Assembly (NCBI GenBank): GCA_003490145.1
Contig: QULQ01000005.1
Location: 154,425-218,424 of the forward strand
Length of the DNA: 64,000 bases
Reading direction: 5' to 3'
Origin: Lachnospiraceae bacterium OM04-12BH
GTDB lineage: Bacteria > Bacillota > Clostridia > Lachnospirales > Lachnospiraceae
Part shown: positions 44,615 to 53,416 of the stretch, one piece after another
Numbering within the stretch: the first letter of the stretch is position 1
Layout of the letters: each line of letters begins with the position of its first letter
Position numbers and translations under genes: made by a program
Notes under the pieces: model-generated
The model's input: the letters and a program-made list of their open reading frames with translations, nothing else
Told to the model about the DNA's origin: nothing
Databases searched by the model: none

Positions 44615-44902
44615 TTAATTATGATCAAAAGATGTTCTTGCTGCGAGAGCATCCTTAAAATCCTGAGCCATCTGGATGTGAAGTGGATGCGTCAGATAGT
44701 CATTAAGATGTTCACTGCTGTCAAGCTGGACAACTGCCATGAGATCGGCATTGGAATCCCGGTCCACACAATTCCTGAAAACGACCGAGTCTGTGAGAAA
44801 AGGCAGCAGCTGATCCAGTTTTTCGTAGGTTTCACGGACACTGGCTTCCACGGCATCAAGATCAGTTCCGGGTTTGAATTTTAACAGAACATAGTGTGTC
44901 AT
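44615..44902 (-). CDS. Dabb-family (stress-response A/B barrel) protein
   Basis: 95 aa on the minus strand. MTHYVLLKFKPGTDLDAVEA, then DLMAVVQLDSSEHLNDYLTH, then PLHIQM is the Dabb dimeric ferredoxin-like fold. Function in such proteins is usually unknown. It sits 19 bases upstream of the permease start, probably co-transcribed. AGGAGAAA precedes the ATG. Confidence 0.9.
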   Translation of the reverse strand: MTHYVLLKFKPGTDLDAVEASVRETYEKLDQLLPFLTDSVVFRNCVDRDSNADLMAVVQLDSSEHLNDYLTHPLHIQMAQDFKDALAARTSFDHN

Positions 44903-45020
44903 ATTGGTTTTCTCCTTTTTGCGTAGTATACTTATGTATAATTATACAAACGGATTATACTGCAAGGGGAGTAGGCCAACAAGTATCCAAAAGGGTACCA
45001 TTGGCACGAAATAAGGGAAA

Positions 45021-45278
45021 ATGAACTATACATATATTGTAAAATGCAGTGATAAAACCTTCTATACAGGCTGGACAAATGACCTGGAAAAGAGAATAGA
45101 AATGCATAACAGTGGAAAGGGAGCCAAATATACGAAAGCACGGCTGCCGGTAGAGCTGGTGTATTATGAAGCTTTTGACACAAAAGAAGAAGCGATGAGC
45201 CGGGAGTGGCATATCAAGAGGCTTTCCCGGTCAGAAAAACAGAAGCTGATCGAAGCAGCAGACTTGAAGAAGCTGTGA
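45021..45278 (+). CDS. GIY-YIG nuclease-family protein
   Basis: 85 aa. [20 protein letters not shown], then [20 protein letters not shown], then [16 protein letters not shown] cover the UPF0213/YhbQ-type GIY-YIG domain with the catalytic Tyr, Arg and Glu positions. Small stand-alone members may act in DNA repair, but no role is certain. Confidence 0.93.
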   Translation: MNYTYIVKCSDKTFYTGWTNDLEKRIEMHNSGKGAKYTKARLPVELVYYEAFDTKEEAMSREWHIKRLSRSEKQKLIEAADLKKL

Positions 45279-45315
45279 TCTGATCAGGAACCTGCATTGA
45301 AAGTCAGAGGAGTAG

Positions 45316-45402
45316 ATAAGAGCTTTTGAAAAGGAATACGATCTCCTTCTGGAAGAGCTGGAAGCTGCGGATATTCTGGAGAAACATTTCAATATTTCAT
45401 AA
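45316..45402 (+). pseudogene. Short C-terminal fragment of unknown protein
   Basis: An open stretch RAFEKEYDLLLEELEAADIL to EKHFNIS and TAA, with no start. The next gene starts 16 bases on. Unrecognised. Confidence 0.3.
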
Positions 45403-45418
45403 GAGAGGACAAAGAATC

Positions 45419-46063
45419 ATGATGGAGTACAAGGGAAGCTATTTTCGTTTGCTGACATGGCTGGTGAAAAAGCCAATGTACCGTAAGTACGGAAAGGAAA
45501 AGACCAGAAAGTGGATCCGGGAGTCCAATGCGGTCTACAGAAAAATGCTGGAGGAATCTGATGATATCGGATCTGACAATCCCATGGCTGGCAATACCTA
45601 TATGGGCTATGTATTCATGGCAATCTGGAAAGCAGCTGACGGAGAGATCAAAGTAGAGGATTTCAAGAAGGTAACCCGGGAAATGATGGACCGTCCCCTT
45701 GTGAAAATCATAAAGGGCGGAAATGACATGAACCGCAAAGAGGATGTGGAAAAGATGAGCAACATGCTCCACGCTGCAGATGCCTGGCAGAAGGCACATC
45801 CGGAGTATGCGGAAAAATCCTGGGATTTCCATTTCGATGAAACAAAGCACAAAGACGGGTTTTATTATTACTTTACCAGATGTCCTATGGAAACTTATGC
45901 AAGGGAGCATGGCTTTATGGAGGTGCTTCCAGTATGCTGCGATCTTGATTACTGTACAGCAAAGCTGCGTCATGCCAGGCTGATCCGGGATAAGACACTG
46001 GCAGATGGCTGTGATATGTGCGAGTACTGGTTTGTAGGCGATCAGGTGAAGGATCCGCAGTAG
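45419..46063 (+). CDS. ATC hydrolase-family protein
   Basis: 214 aa from the ATG at 45,419 (a second ATG follows directly). Landmarks are GSYFRLLTWLVKKPMYRKYG, then TYMGYVFMAIWKAADGEIKV, then FTRCPMETYAREHGFMEVLP and CCDLDYC near the C-terminus. These match the L-2-amino-thiazoline-4-carboxylic acid hydrolase family, whose gut members are mostly uncharacterised. The Cys and acidic residues may bind metal. Upstream frame extension to 45,326 is unlikely. Confidence 0.75.
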   Translation: MMEYKGSYFRLLTWLVKKPMYRKYGKEKTRKWIRESNAVYRKMLEESDDIGSDNPMAGNTYMGYVFMAIWKAADGEIKVEDFKKVTREMMDRPLVKIIKGGNDMNRKEDVEKMSNMLHAADAWQKAHPEYAEKSWDFHFDETKHKDGFYYYFTRCPMETYAREHGFMEVLPVCCDLDYCTAKLRHARLIRDKTLADGCDMCEYWFVGDQVKDPQ

Positions 46064-46082
46064 GAAGAAAGGCAGATCAGAG

Positions 46083-46829
46083 ATGCTTGGAAATACAAAG
46101 GGAAGACTACTGAACAAATATGTGCCGGATTATGTGCTGTACGATCTGGAAACTACGGGGATCTCCTGCAATTATGATGAAGTGATTGAAATATCTGCTA
46201 TCCGGGTCAGAAATGGCGTCGTGAGCGAAGAGTTTTCTTCTCTGGTGAATCCGGGGCGGCCGATTCCCTATGCAGCAAGCTGTGTCAATCATATCACAGA
46301 TGATATGGTGGCCGGGGCACCAGACTTTGCAGAGGTCTTGCAGAAATTTCTTGATTTTACCGGCGATGATGTACTGGTCGGTCATAACATCAATGGCTTT
46401 GATATGAAATTTCTTTACAGAGACTGTGAAAGATTCTTTGGACAGATGTTGGCTAACGATTATGTGGATACCCTGAAGCTTTCACGGATCTGTATTCCGG
46501 GACTTTCTCATTACAGACTGGGAGATCTGGCAGAATATTACGGATTTTCAACAGAAGGGGCACATCGTGCACTGAATGACTGCCGGATGAACCAGCAGAT
46601 CTATGAAGAACTGGGAAAGGTACTGCGAAATGCCGGAAAACCATATGCAATGAGGGAAAGAGCTGGAACTGGTGCCAGAATGACTGGAAATGAAGGAGTT
46701 GTCTTGAACGGGGAAGGAATTAAAATCTGCCCGGTATGTGGACAGATCATGAAAAAACGGAACGGAAGATATGGGGAATTCTGGGGCTGCACAGGCTTTC
46801 CTCTTTGCAGACATACGGAGAAAATCTGA
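46083..46829 (+). CDS. DnaQ/PolC-type 3'-5' exonuclease with topoisomerase zinc finger
   Basis: 248 aa. The DEDDh exonuclease: VLYDLETTG (ExoI Asp, Glu), then VGHNINGFDMKFLYRD (ExoII), then GAHRALNDCRMN (ExoIII, His and Asp). The C-terminal tail has a topoisomerase-IA-type C4 zinc finger: CPVCGQIMKKRNGRYGEFWG, then CTGFPLC. Fusion of a proofreading-type exonuclease to this finger suggests single-stranded DNA processing. It begins 19 bases after the ATC-family gene and 2 bases before the next start. Confidence 0.9.
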   Translation: MLGNTKGRLLNKYVPDYVLYDLETTGISCNYDEVIEISAIRVRNGVVSEEFSSLVNPGRPIPYAASCVNHITDDMVAGAPDFAEVLQKFLDFTGDDVLVGHNINGFDMKFLYRDCERFFGQMLANDYVDTLKLSRICIPGLSHYRLGDLAEYYGFSTEGAHRALNDCRMNQQIYEELGKVLRNAGKPYAMRERAGTGARMTGNEGVVLNGEGIKICPVCGQIMKKRNGRYGEFWGCTGFPLCRHTEKI

Positions 46830-46831
46830 AT

Positions 46832-47557
46832 ATGGAAAAATTGCATGACAGGGATATCAGGGAGCCCCTGTTCGAATTCCTGGAGGAAACCTATGGAAGG
46901 ATCCGGATTCTGGAAGAAAAAACCATGGGGAAATCCAGAGCAGATATTGTTATGGTGACACCGGAGTACCTGTATGGGATCGAAATCAAGAGTGATGCTG
47001 ATACTTACGCAAGACTTGCCAGGCAGGTAAAGGATTATGACAGCTATTACGATTATAATATAGTAGTTGTGGGATCCAGCCATGCGCTTCATATTGAAGA
47101 GCATGTTCCGGATTACTGGGGGATCATTACCGTCGAGGTAACAGAGAACTGCTTTGATTTTTATATTCTCCGAAAAGCTGCGGCGAACCCGAAGATGAAG
47201 TGGAAACGGAAACTGGAAATTCTCTGGCGGCCGGAGCTGGCCCAGTTACAGGAATGGAATGCCATGCCGAAGTATAAGGAGAAAAGCAAGTCTTTTGTGA
47301 CAGAAAAGATTCTGGAACGGATTCCGGAGAAGATAGATGAAGAGACGCTGAGGCAGCAGATCAGTGAGCTTCTGATGGAAAGAGACTATAATGCTGTAGC
47401 GGAAACGCTGGCAGAATACCGAAAGGGAGAAATCCAGAAAAGACTGGAAAAAGAAGAGGATCCGCAGAAACGGGTGGAGCTGCTGGCACAGCAGATGGCC
47501 AGTAAAAAACAACTGAGAGGAAGGAAAAGACGCAGACGGACCAGAAGAATGTGGTAA
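46832..47557 (+). CDS. sce7726-family PD-(D/E)XK nuclease-like protein
   Basis: 241 aa from the ATG at 46,832. RADIVMV with the Asp, then YGIEIKSDADTYARLARQVK (E-x-K) and DYDSYYDYNIVVVGSSH, are the PD-(D/E)XK core of the sce7726 family. The C-terminus is extremely basic (KKQLRGRKRRRRTRRMW), consistent with nucleic acid binding. It follows the exonuclease with a 2-base gap, so the pair may cooperate in DNA processing. Confidence 0.75.
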   Translation: MEKLHDRDIREPLFEFLEETYGRIRILEEKTMGKSRADIVMVTPEYLYGIEIKSDADTYARLARQVKDYDSYYDYNIVVVGSSHALHIEEHVPDYWGIITVEVTENCFDFYILRKAAANPKMKWKRKLEILWRPELAQLQEWNAMPKYKEKSKSFVTEKILERIPEKIDEETLRQQISELLMERDYNAVAETLAEYRKGEIQKRLEKEEDPQKRVELLAQQMASKKQLRGRKRRRRTRRMW

Positions 47558-47584
47558 TGGACTGTGCAGAGGAGGAAAAGAAAA

Positions 47585-47971
47585 ATGAGCTTGATCAGTG
47601 GAATTCATCATGTGGCATTCAAGTGCAGAAATGAAGAGGAATATAAGGAAACCATACATTTTTATAAGGATGTACTTGGCCTTACTGTGGCAAGAAGCTG
47701 GGAGACAGGCATCATGCTGGATACAGGAGAAGGCCTGATCGAGATTTTTAACAATGGAGAGGATCATAAGGAACAGGGCGTTATCCGGCATTTCGCACTG
47801 GAAACGGAGGATGTGGAGTCTTGCGTGAGAGTAGTCAGGGAAGCGGGCTATGAAGTGTTTATAGAACCCAAGGATATCGTGATCGCATCAGAGCCGCCAT
47901 TCCCGGCAAGGATCGCATTCTGCAGAGGACCCCTTCAGGAAGAAATTGAATTTTTTCAGGAAAAGAAGTAG
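47585..47971 (+). CDS. VOC-family (glyoxalase-like) protein
   Basis: 128 aa from the ATG at 47,585, with GAGGA upstream. GIHHVAFKCRNEEEYKETIH and FYKDVLGLTVARSWE, then GEGLIEIFNNG, and RHFALETEDVESCVR form the paired beta-alpha-beta-beta-beta modules with His and Glu metal ligands. Glyoxalase I, dioxygenase and resistance activities all occur in this family; the substrate is unknown. Confidence 0.88.
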   Translation: MSLISGIHHVAFKCRNEEEYKETIHFYKDVLGLTVARSWETGIMLDTGEGLIEIFNNGEDHKEQGVIRHFALETEDVESCVRVVREAGYEVFIEPKDIVIASEPPFPARIAFCRGPLQEEIEFFQEKK

Positions 47972-47992
47972 AGAAATCGTTTGAAAATCGGA

Positions 47993-48021
47993 TTGACGAT
48001 TCAGAGCCGGAGTGTTAAGAT
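47993..48021 (+). promoter_or_regulatory. Promoter of a small RNA candidate
   Basis: TTGACG (47993-47998), 17 bases, TAAGAT (48016-48021). Transcription would start about 48,028 and meet a strong terminator 95 bases on. Confidence 0.6.
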
Positions 48022-48027
48022 ATAGCT

Positions 48028-48122
48028 ACAAAATAGAGTGTTACCATATTAACGGTTCACCCTAGTTAAATTGCAAAATCAAAAAAGCAACCTACTTGTG
48101 GTGAGGGCGGTTGCTTTTTTTA
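48028..48122 (+). ncRNA. Candidate small RNA of about 95 nt
   Basis: Bounded by the promoter at 47,993-48,021 and a terminator hairpin AAGCAACC/GGTTGC (48086-48093 with 48110-48115) followed by seven T. No reading frame of useful length. No match to SRP, 6S or known riboswitches that I recognise. The upstream and downstream genes have their own signals, so it looks free-standing. Confidence 0.5.
48086..48122 (+). terminator. Intrinsic terminator of the small RNA candidate
   Basis: GCAACC pairs with GGTTGC around a 16-base loop, flanked by an A-run and T-run, so it may work in both directions. Confidence 0.75.
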
Positions 48123-48157
48123 TACCTATGTTTCTGACCGGTTTGTATGATACTGAT

Positions 48158-48189
48158 AATTGTGACAATTTTATGGATGCGTGTATACT
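48158..48189 (+). promoter_or_regulatory. Promoter with 13-base palindrome for the DUF438 gene
   Basis: TATACT at 48184-48189 with TGTGAC 17 bases upstream. The -35 lies inside the perfect palindrome AATTGT-G-ACAATT (48158-48170), a likely operator for an unidentified dimeric regulator. Confidence 0.5.
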
Positions 48190-48234
48190 CCACCCAAACC
48201 ATGGCAGAATAATCAGAAACAGGAGGTTTTTGAG

Positions 48235-49512
48235 ATGGTAGAATCTGGAAAAAGAATGGAACAGCTTAAGTCATATCTGCGCAGGTTATCTGAGGGAGAG
48301 ATCCTTGACAGTGTCCGTGCGGATTTTATGAGAGAATTTAAAGACGTAGATGCTGTAGAAATTATGAAAGCAGAGCAGCAGATGATCAAAGAGGGAATGC
48401 CGATTACAGAGGTGCAGAAGCTCTGCGATATTCATTCAGCCCTGTTTCACGGAGCCACGCTGGAGGAGAAAATTGCGAATGTGAGACAGCCGGTGGATGT
48501 GGCATCTCTTCGGGAAGAAAGAGCAGAGAAAACCAGGAAACTGGTGGAGACAACGGGGCATCCGCTCTTTACGCTGACACGGGAAAATGAAGCGCTTGAG
48601 AAGCTTATTGCCAGAATCAGAGAGCAGCTTGACCGGAAAGTGACAGAGGCAGCAGGCACTGGAACAGCAGTAAATGGCAGTAGAAATACAGGAGAAAATG
48701 CAGTCAGCAGGGAACTTTTATCAGAAATCCGGGAGCTTGCGATCCATTATGCCAAGAAGGGGGATCTTTTATATCCTCTGTTGAAAGTAAAATATGGAAT
48801 ATCAGGTCCGTCTGATGTGATGTGGACGACAGATGACGAGATCCGGGATGAATTATCCGGCCTTGCGAAAGCAAAGGGACAGGATGAAGCGTGGAAACAG
48901 CGTATGGAGCGTGCCATGACACGGGCAGAGGAAATGATCTACAAGGAAGCCAATATTCTGTTTCCTAACTGTGCAGTTCATTTTACAGAAGAAGAGTGGA
49001 TCGGAATCTATCAGGATGCGAAGGATTATGATGTCTGTCTGTCGGTTGAACCAAAGAGCTGGGAGAGGGCAGAGAAGATCCTGCAGGAGAGAACAGCGTG
49101 TCAGAGAGAATCCGATGACGGAGAGATCGTGATGGCAGGCGGGCATCTGGAAGTAGAAGAACTGGAAGCCATGCTGAACACGATCCCGATGGAAATTACC
49201 TTTGTAGATGTGGAAAATAAAAACAGGTTTTTTAATGAAGGACATAAGGTATTTAAGCGTCCTGCCATGGCACTGGGGCGGGAAGTATTTTCCTGTCATC
49301 CACCGAAAGTAGAGCAGCAGGTACGCCGGATCATTGAAGAGTTCCGGGCGGGTACACTGGATGAGGTGCCGGTGTGGATGAATAAAAACGGCAGGATCAT
49401 GCTGGTGAAATATATGGCAGTCAGAGACAGGAATGGCCAGTATATAGGTACTCTTGAACTGGTACAGGACATGGAGTTTGCAAGAGAGTATTTTGAAAGA
49501 AAACATGACTGA
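48235..49512 (+). CDS. DUF438 protein with hemerythrin-like and PAS domains
   Basis: 425 aa from the ATG at 48,235, with GGAGG 8 bases upstream. The N-terminal DUF438 segment (SYLRRLSEGEILDSVRADFM, then DVDAVEIMKAEQQMIKEGMP) is followed by a His-rich helical bundle. That bundle has DIHSALFHG, TTGHPLFTLTRENEALE, then HYAKKGDLLYPLLKVKYGIS, the spacing of hemerythrin diiron ligands. A C-terminal PAS domain (about 310-415) has MPMEITFVDVENKN-like residues and FSCHPPKVEQQVRR. Such proteins are thought to sense or scavenge oxygen or NO, which fits a palindromic operator at the promoter. Confidence 0.88.
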   Translation: MVESGKRMEQLKSYLRRLSEGEILDSVRADFMREFKDVDAVEIMKAEQQMIKEGMPITEVQKLCDIHSALFHGATLEEKIANVRQPVDVASLREERAEKTRKLVETTGHPLFTLTRENEALEKLIARIREQLDRKVTEAAGTGTAVNGSRNTGENAVSRELLSEIRELAIHYAKKGDLLYPLLKVKYGISGPSDVMWTTDDEIRDELSGLAKAKGQDEAWKQRMERAMTRAEEMIYKEANILFPNCAVHFTEEEWIGIYQDAKDYDVCLSVEPKSWERAEKILQERTACQRESDDGEIVMAGGHLEVEELEAMLNTIPMEITFVDVENKNRFFNEGHKVFKRPAMALGREVFSCHPPKVEQQVRRIIEEFRAGTLDEVPVWMNKNGRIMLVKYMAVRDRNGQYIGTLELVQDMEFAREYFERKHD

Positions 49513-49525
49513 AGGGGCAACAGGA

Positions 49526-50890
49526 ATGACAAAAGAAGTGCAGGCAAATAAATACGAAATTGATATGTGCAACGGAACGATCATGGATAAGCTGATTTCG
49601 TTTTCCCTGCCGCTGATGCTGTCAGGGATCCTGCAGCTTTTGTTTAATGCAGTGGATATTGTAGTGGTTGGACGCTTCACCGGCAGTCAGGCGCTGGCGG
49701 CAGTGGGATCCACTACTGCCCTGATCAATCTGTTCATCAACCTTTTTATCGGTGTTTCGCTGGGAGCCAATGTGCTGGCCGCCAGATATTATGCAGCAGG
49801 GAAGCAGAAGGAAATGTCAGAAACAGTACACACAGCGATGCTGTTTGCCCTGATCAGCGGATGTATCATGGTTCTTGCAGGACTGTTTTTTTCGAGAGGT
49901 GCACTGGAGCTGATGGATACACCGGATGATGTGATCAGTCAGGCAGCTCTTTATATGAAGATCTATTTCATGGGAATGCCCTTTTTCATGCTTTATAATT
50001 ATGGGGCTGCAATCTTAAGGGCAGTAGGTGATACGAAGAGGCCGCTGCTGTTTCTGGTTATTTCAGGAGCAGCCAATGCGGCTCTGAACCTGCTTCTGGT
50101 CATTGTCTTTTCCATGGGAGTGGCGGGAGTAGCAGTCGCAACGGTGATCTCCCAGTGTATTTCCTGTGTAATGGTATTATCCTGTCTCATCCGGACAGAA
50201 AGCAGTTATCAGCTTTCTCTTAAAAAGCTTCGGATCCGCCCGGCTTATCTTCTGCAAATCTTTCAGGTGGGGATCCCGGCAGGAATCCAGAGTACAGTGA
50301 TCACCTTTTCTAATGTGCTGCTGCAGTCTTCCGTGAATTCCTTCGGTTCTACGGCGATGGCGGGCTATACTGCAGCCAACAATATTTTCGGATTTCTGTA
50401 CACGTCGATAAACTCTGTTTCACAGGCATGTATGAGCTTTACCAGCCAGAATTATGGCGCAGGGAAGAAAAAGAGGATGGATCTGGTGCTTCGGGACTGC
50501 CTGATCCTGACGGTGGTGATCGGACTTCTGATGGGCGGAGGTGCCTATCTTTTCGGACCGGAGCTGTTACATATTTATACCTCTGACGAGGCAGTAATTG
50601 CCTGTGGCATGGAAATTCTTCTTTATACTACGGTCACGTATTTTCTGTGTGGGATCATGGATCTGATCCCGGGAGCACTGCGTGGAATGGGACGGTCTGC
50701 AGTGCCCATGCTGCTGTCTGTTATCGGAACAGTAGGAACCAGGATTATCTGGATCTATCTGATCTTTCCGGCACACCGCTCTCTGGCAGTGCTGTTTATC
50801 TCCTATCCGGTTTCCTGGCTGGCGACTATCATCATGCAGGCTGCCTGTTTCTTCTTTGTAAGAAGGAATGTTCACAGTAAAATGAAATGA
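49526..50890 (+). CDS. MATE-family efflux transporter
   Basis: 454 aa from the ATG at 49,526; earlier in-frame ATGs overlap the DUF438 gene. Twelve hydrophobic segments. The start LISFSLPLMLSGILQLLFNA, then VDIVVVGRFTGSQALAAVGS is the NorM/DinF pattern, and the duplicated second half begins IFQVGIPAGIQSTVITFSNV. It exports drugs or metabolites by Na+ or H+ antiport. It begins 13 bases after DUF438, so it is probably in one operon with it. Confidence 0.93.
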   Translation: MTKEVQANKYEIDMCNGTIMDKLISFSLPLMLSGILQLLFNAVDIVVVGRFTGSQALAAVGSTTALINLFINLFIGVSLGANVLAARYYAAGKQKEMSETVHTAMLFALISGCIMVLAGLFFSRGALELMDTPDDVISQAALYMKIYFMGMPFFMLYNYGAAILRAVGDTKRPLLFLVISGAANAALNLLLVIVFSMGVAGVAVATVISQCISCVMVLSCLIRTESSYQLSLKKLRIRPAYLLQIFQVGIPAGIQSTVITFSNVLLQSSVNSFGSTAMAGYTAANNIFGFLYTSINSVSQACMSFTSQNYGAGKKKRMDLVLRDCLILTVVIGLLMGGGAYLFGPELLHIYTSDEAVIACGMEILLYTTVTYFLCGIMDLIPGALRGMGRSAVPMLLSVIGTVGTRIIWIYLIFPAHRSLAVLFISYPVSWLATIIMQAACFFFVRRNVHSKMK

Positions 50891-50904
50891 TAAATGTTTT
50901 TTCA

Positions 50905-50939
50905 TTTACCCCTTTTTTTAGATTGAAAAAAGGGGTAAA
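50905..50939 (+). terminator. Large perfect hairpin after the MATE gene
   Basis: TTTACCCCTTTTTT (50905-50918) pairs with AAAAAAGGGGTAAA (50926-50939). A 14-bp stem with T/A-runs both ways, so it could terminate either strand. Confidence 0.65.
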
Positions 50940-51013
50940 ATATTCTGATATAGTGTATGCGGGAAAAGACAGAAGAAATACAGGCAGAATACTGCGGCAG
51001 AAAGGATCATGAT

Positions 51014-51481
51014 ATGTCAATTGACAGAGTGAGGGAATATTTTAAACAATATGGAATGGGAGACAGAATACTGGAATTTCCGGTATCCAGTGCGACGGTA
51101 GAGCTGGCGGCACAGGCACTTGGCTGTGAACCATACAGAATTGCCAAAACCTTATCATTTATGGTAGGGGAGGAGCCTGTTCTTATTGTCATGGCAGGAG
51201 ATGTTAAGATCGACAATGCAAAGTATAAAGCTAAATTTGGGAAGAAGGCAAAAATGCTGACAATGGATGAGGTAGTACCGCTGATCGGCCATGCTGTTGG
51301 CGGAGTATGTCCCTTTGCAGTAAATGAGGGTGTTAGCACATATCTGGATGAATCATTGAAGCGTTTTCCTACGGTATTTCCTGCCTGCGGAAGCAGTAAC
51401 AGTGCCATTGAACTGAATATGGAGGAGCTGGAAAGGTTTTCCCGCAGTAAAGAGTGGATTGATGTAACTAAGGTAATATAA
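51014..51481 (+). CDS. YbaK/aminoacyl-tRNA deacylase-family protein
   Basis: 155 aa from the ATG at 51,014. The ProXp/YbaK fold: PVSSATVELAAQALGCEPYR, then IAKTLSFM, IVMAGDVKIDNAKYK with the catalytic Lys, and GHAVGGVCPFAV with the GxxxG/P loop. It would hydrolyse mischarged tRNA such as Cys-tRNA-Pro. AAAGGA lies upstream. It is followed 17 bases on by an SNF transporter. Confidence 0.9.
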   Translation: MSIDRVREYFKQYGMGDRILEFPVSSATVELAAQALGCEPYRIAKTLSFMVGEEPVLIVMAGDVKIDNAKYKAKFGKKAKMLTMDEVVPLIGHAVGGVCPFAVNEGVSTYLDESLKRFPTVFPACGSSNSAIELNMEELERFSRSKEWIDVTKVI

Positions 51482-51498
51482 GGGAGATAGGATAAGCT

Positions 51499-52818
51499 AT
51501 GTCAGAAAAAAGAGGTTCATTTAAAAGCAGCTTTGGGTTTGTTGCAGCCTGTATTGGTTCGGCAGTGGGAATGGGAAATATATGGATGTTTCCAACAAGG
51601 GTATCACTTTATGGAGGAGGCTCCTTTCTGATCCCATATGTTGTTTTTGTAATCCTTATTGGATTTACCGGTGTGACAGGAGAAATGAGTTTCGGACGTG
51701 CGGCAAGATCGGGTCCGGTAGATGCTTTTGGTATTGCCTGTGAGAAAAAGGGAAAAAGGAAGATAGGAGAAATACTGGGAATGATCCCCGTGCTTGGCTC
51801 TCTTGCCATGGCGATCGGCTATACAGTAGTCATGGGATGGATCCTGAAGTATACAGCAGGGGCACTTACCGGTTTTTCCATGGATAGTGCAGAGGGATAT
51901 GCAGCAGCCTTTGGAGAGATGGCATCGGCATTTGGAAATGATGGATGGCAGATCATAGCGCTGATTCTTTGTATGGTGATCCTGATGCTCGGTGTTGGGC
52001 ATGGAATAGAAAAAGCTAATAAGGTAATGATGCCGGCATTCTTTATACTGTTTGTGATCCTGGCAGTTTATGTAGCCTTTCAGCCTGGGGCAAGGGAAGG
52101 GTATCAGTATATTTTCCGTATCGATCCGGCAGCCTTAAAGGATCCTGCAACATGGATATTTGCCCTTGGACAGGCATTCTTTTCCCTGTCAGTAGCAGGA
52201 AATGGAACCCTGATCTATGGTTCGTATCTGCCAGATCAGGAGGATATCCCGGCATCTGCAGGAAGAGTAGCGTTTTTCGACACGCTGGCGGCTCTTCTGG
52301 CAGCTCTTGTGATCATTCCGGCAATGGCCATGACAGGGGCACAGCTGGATCAGGGAGGTCCGGGTCTTCTGTTTATTTATCTTCCCAATCTGATCCATAC
52401 CATGGCAGGGGGAAGCGTGATCATGATCGTATTTTTCGTAGCGGTATTCTTTGCAGGAATGTCATCACTGATCAATCTGTATGAGGCACCGATCGCCACA
52501 GTACAGGAGAAGCTTAAGCTCGGAAGAGTGCCAGCTTGTGCGCTGGTTGGTGGCATCAGTGTGATCATTTCCCTGGTCATCCAGGGAATCGTATCAGACT
52601 GGATGGATGTGCTGTCCATTTATATCTGTCCTCTGGGAGCAGGACTTGCCGGGATCATGTTCTTCTGGGTTCTAGGAAAGAGTTACGTGGAGGAGCAGGT
52701 TAACAGGGGAAGAGAAAGGAAATATACGAAAGTATTTTATCCGGTCTGTAAATACATTTATATTCCGGTTTGTATTCTTGTACTGGTTCTTGGAATTGCA
52801 CTGGGAGGAATTGGCTGA
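51499..52818 (+). CDS. Sodium-dependent SNF-family transporter
   Basis: 439 aa, about eleven membrane segments. GFVAACIGSAVGMGNIWMFP is the first unwound helix of LeuT-type NSS transporters, with the sodium-binding Gly residues. GGGSFLIPYVVFVILIGFTG and AFFSLSVAGNGTLIYGSYLP follow. It imports an amino acid or amine. Bacterial members with 11 helices (MhsT/Tyt1 type) are common. The stop overlaps the next start (TGATG). Confidence 0.93.
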   Translation: MSEKRGSFKSSFGFVAACIGSAVGMGNIWMFPTRVSLYGGGSFLIPYVVFVILIGFTGVTGEMSFGRAARSGPVDAFGIACEKKGKRKIGEILGMIPVLGSLAMAIGYTVVMGWILKYTAGALTGFSMDSAEGYAAAFGEMASAFGNDGWQIIALILCMVILMLGVGHGIEKANKVMMPAFFILFVILAVYVAFQPGAREGYQYIFRIDPAALKDPATWIFALGQAFFSLSVAGNGTLIYGSYLPDQEDIPASAGRVAFFDTLAALLAALVIIPAMAMTGAQLDQGGPGLLFIYLPNLIHTMAGGSVIMIVFFVAVFFAGMSSLINLYEAPIATVQEKLKLGRVPACALVGGISVIISLVIQGIVSDWMDVLSIYICPLGAGLAGIMFFWVLGKSYVEEQVNRGRERKYTKVFYPVCKYIYIPVCILVLVLGIALGGIG

Positions 52819-53195
52819 TGCAGATAATGGACTATATCAATGCCCACAGAATGGATGAGAATCCCTGCGAATGTGTGATCCTGCCGGATGGCAGCGTGGA
52901 GGAGCCGACACCCTCCCACATCGAAAAGCTGGCACAGATAGCTGGAGAGGATAAGATTTCGATCAATAAAAAAATGGACAAAAACATGGAGCCGCTTCTT
53001 TTTATGGTGGAATATACAGGCTGCATGCTGGTGTGGCAGACGCGGGTGGTCGTGCCCTCCAGTCCTACCGCCAAACAGGAGGAGGCGTTGGAAACACTGT
53101 ACTTTGCAGCAATGCTTTCGCCGAATTACCTGCGGGAACAGGTGGGGGAGAATTATGTGGAATGTGTAAAAAGAAGCAGGAATGAGCAGAAATAA
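52818..53195 (+). CDS. Conserved protein of unknown function, coupled to SNF transporter
   Basis: 125 aa from the ATG at 52,818. MDYINAHRMDENPCECVILP, then GSVEEPTPSHIEKLAQIAGE, then a hydrophobic strand LLFMVEYTGCMLVWQTRVVV. Conserved-looking and acidic, no family recognised. Translational coupling suggests it works with the transporter or is just expressed with it. Confidence 0.7.
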   Translation: MQIMDYINAHRMDENPCECVILPDGSVEEPTPSHIEKLAQIAGEDKISINKKMDKNMEPLLFMVEYTGCMLVWQTRVVVPSSPTAKQEEALETLYFAAMLSPNYLREQVGENYVECVKRSRNEQK

Positions 53196-53232
53196 TAGGG
53201 GAAATAGTAATTAATAGGGAAAGGGGATTATA

Positions 53233-53416
53233 TTGAATTTAGAAGAGTATCCGGATGACTTTCCTAACCCAAGCTGTCTGATTTTTGGCTATACAATGGG
53301 GAACAGGATTTTGCATATTGTGGCTGGATGTGATACTATAAATATATATTATTACTGCATATTATCCGGATACGAAGAAGTTTGAAGCAGATTTAAAGAC
53401 GAGGAGAAAGGGATGA
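53233..53416 (+). pseudogene. DUF4258 toxin-like gene, 5'-truncated and frameshifted
   Basis: From a TTG at 53,233 the frame reads LEEYPDDFPNPSCLIFGYTM, then NRILHIVAGCDTINIYYY. Its expected continuation, TAYYPDTKKFEADLKTRRKG, is in another frame after about 53,350. The first 40 or so residues of a DUF4258 protein are absent. DUF4258 genes usually precede an MqsA-type antitoxin, as here. Confidence 0.7.

Noticed and set aside
48028..48122. SRP RNA, 6S RNA or a known riboswitch
   Set aside because: It lacks the SRP GGAAG/AGCAGCC tip, is far too short for 6S, and no gene follows directly that it could control because the terminator is complete.
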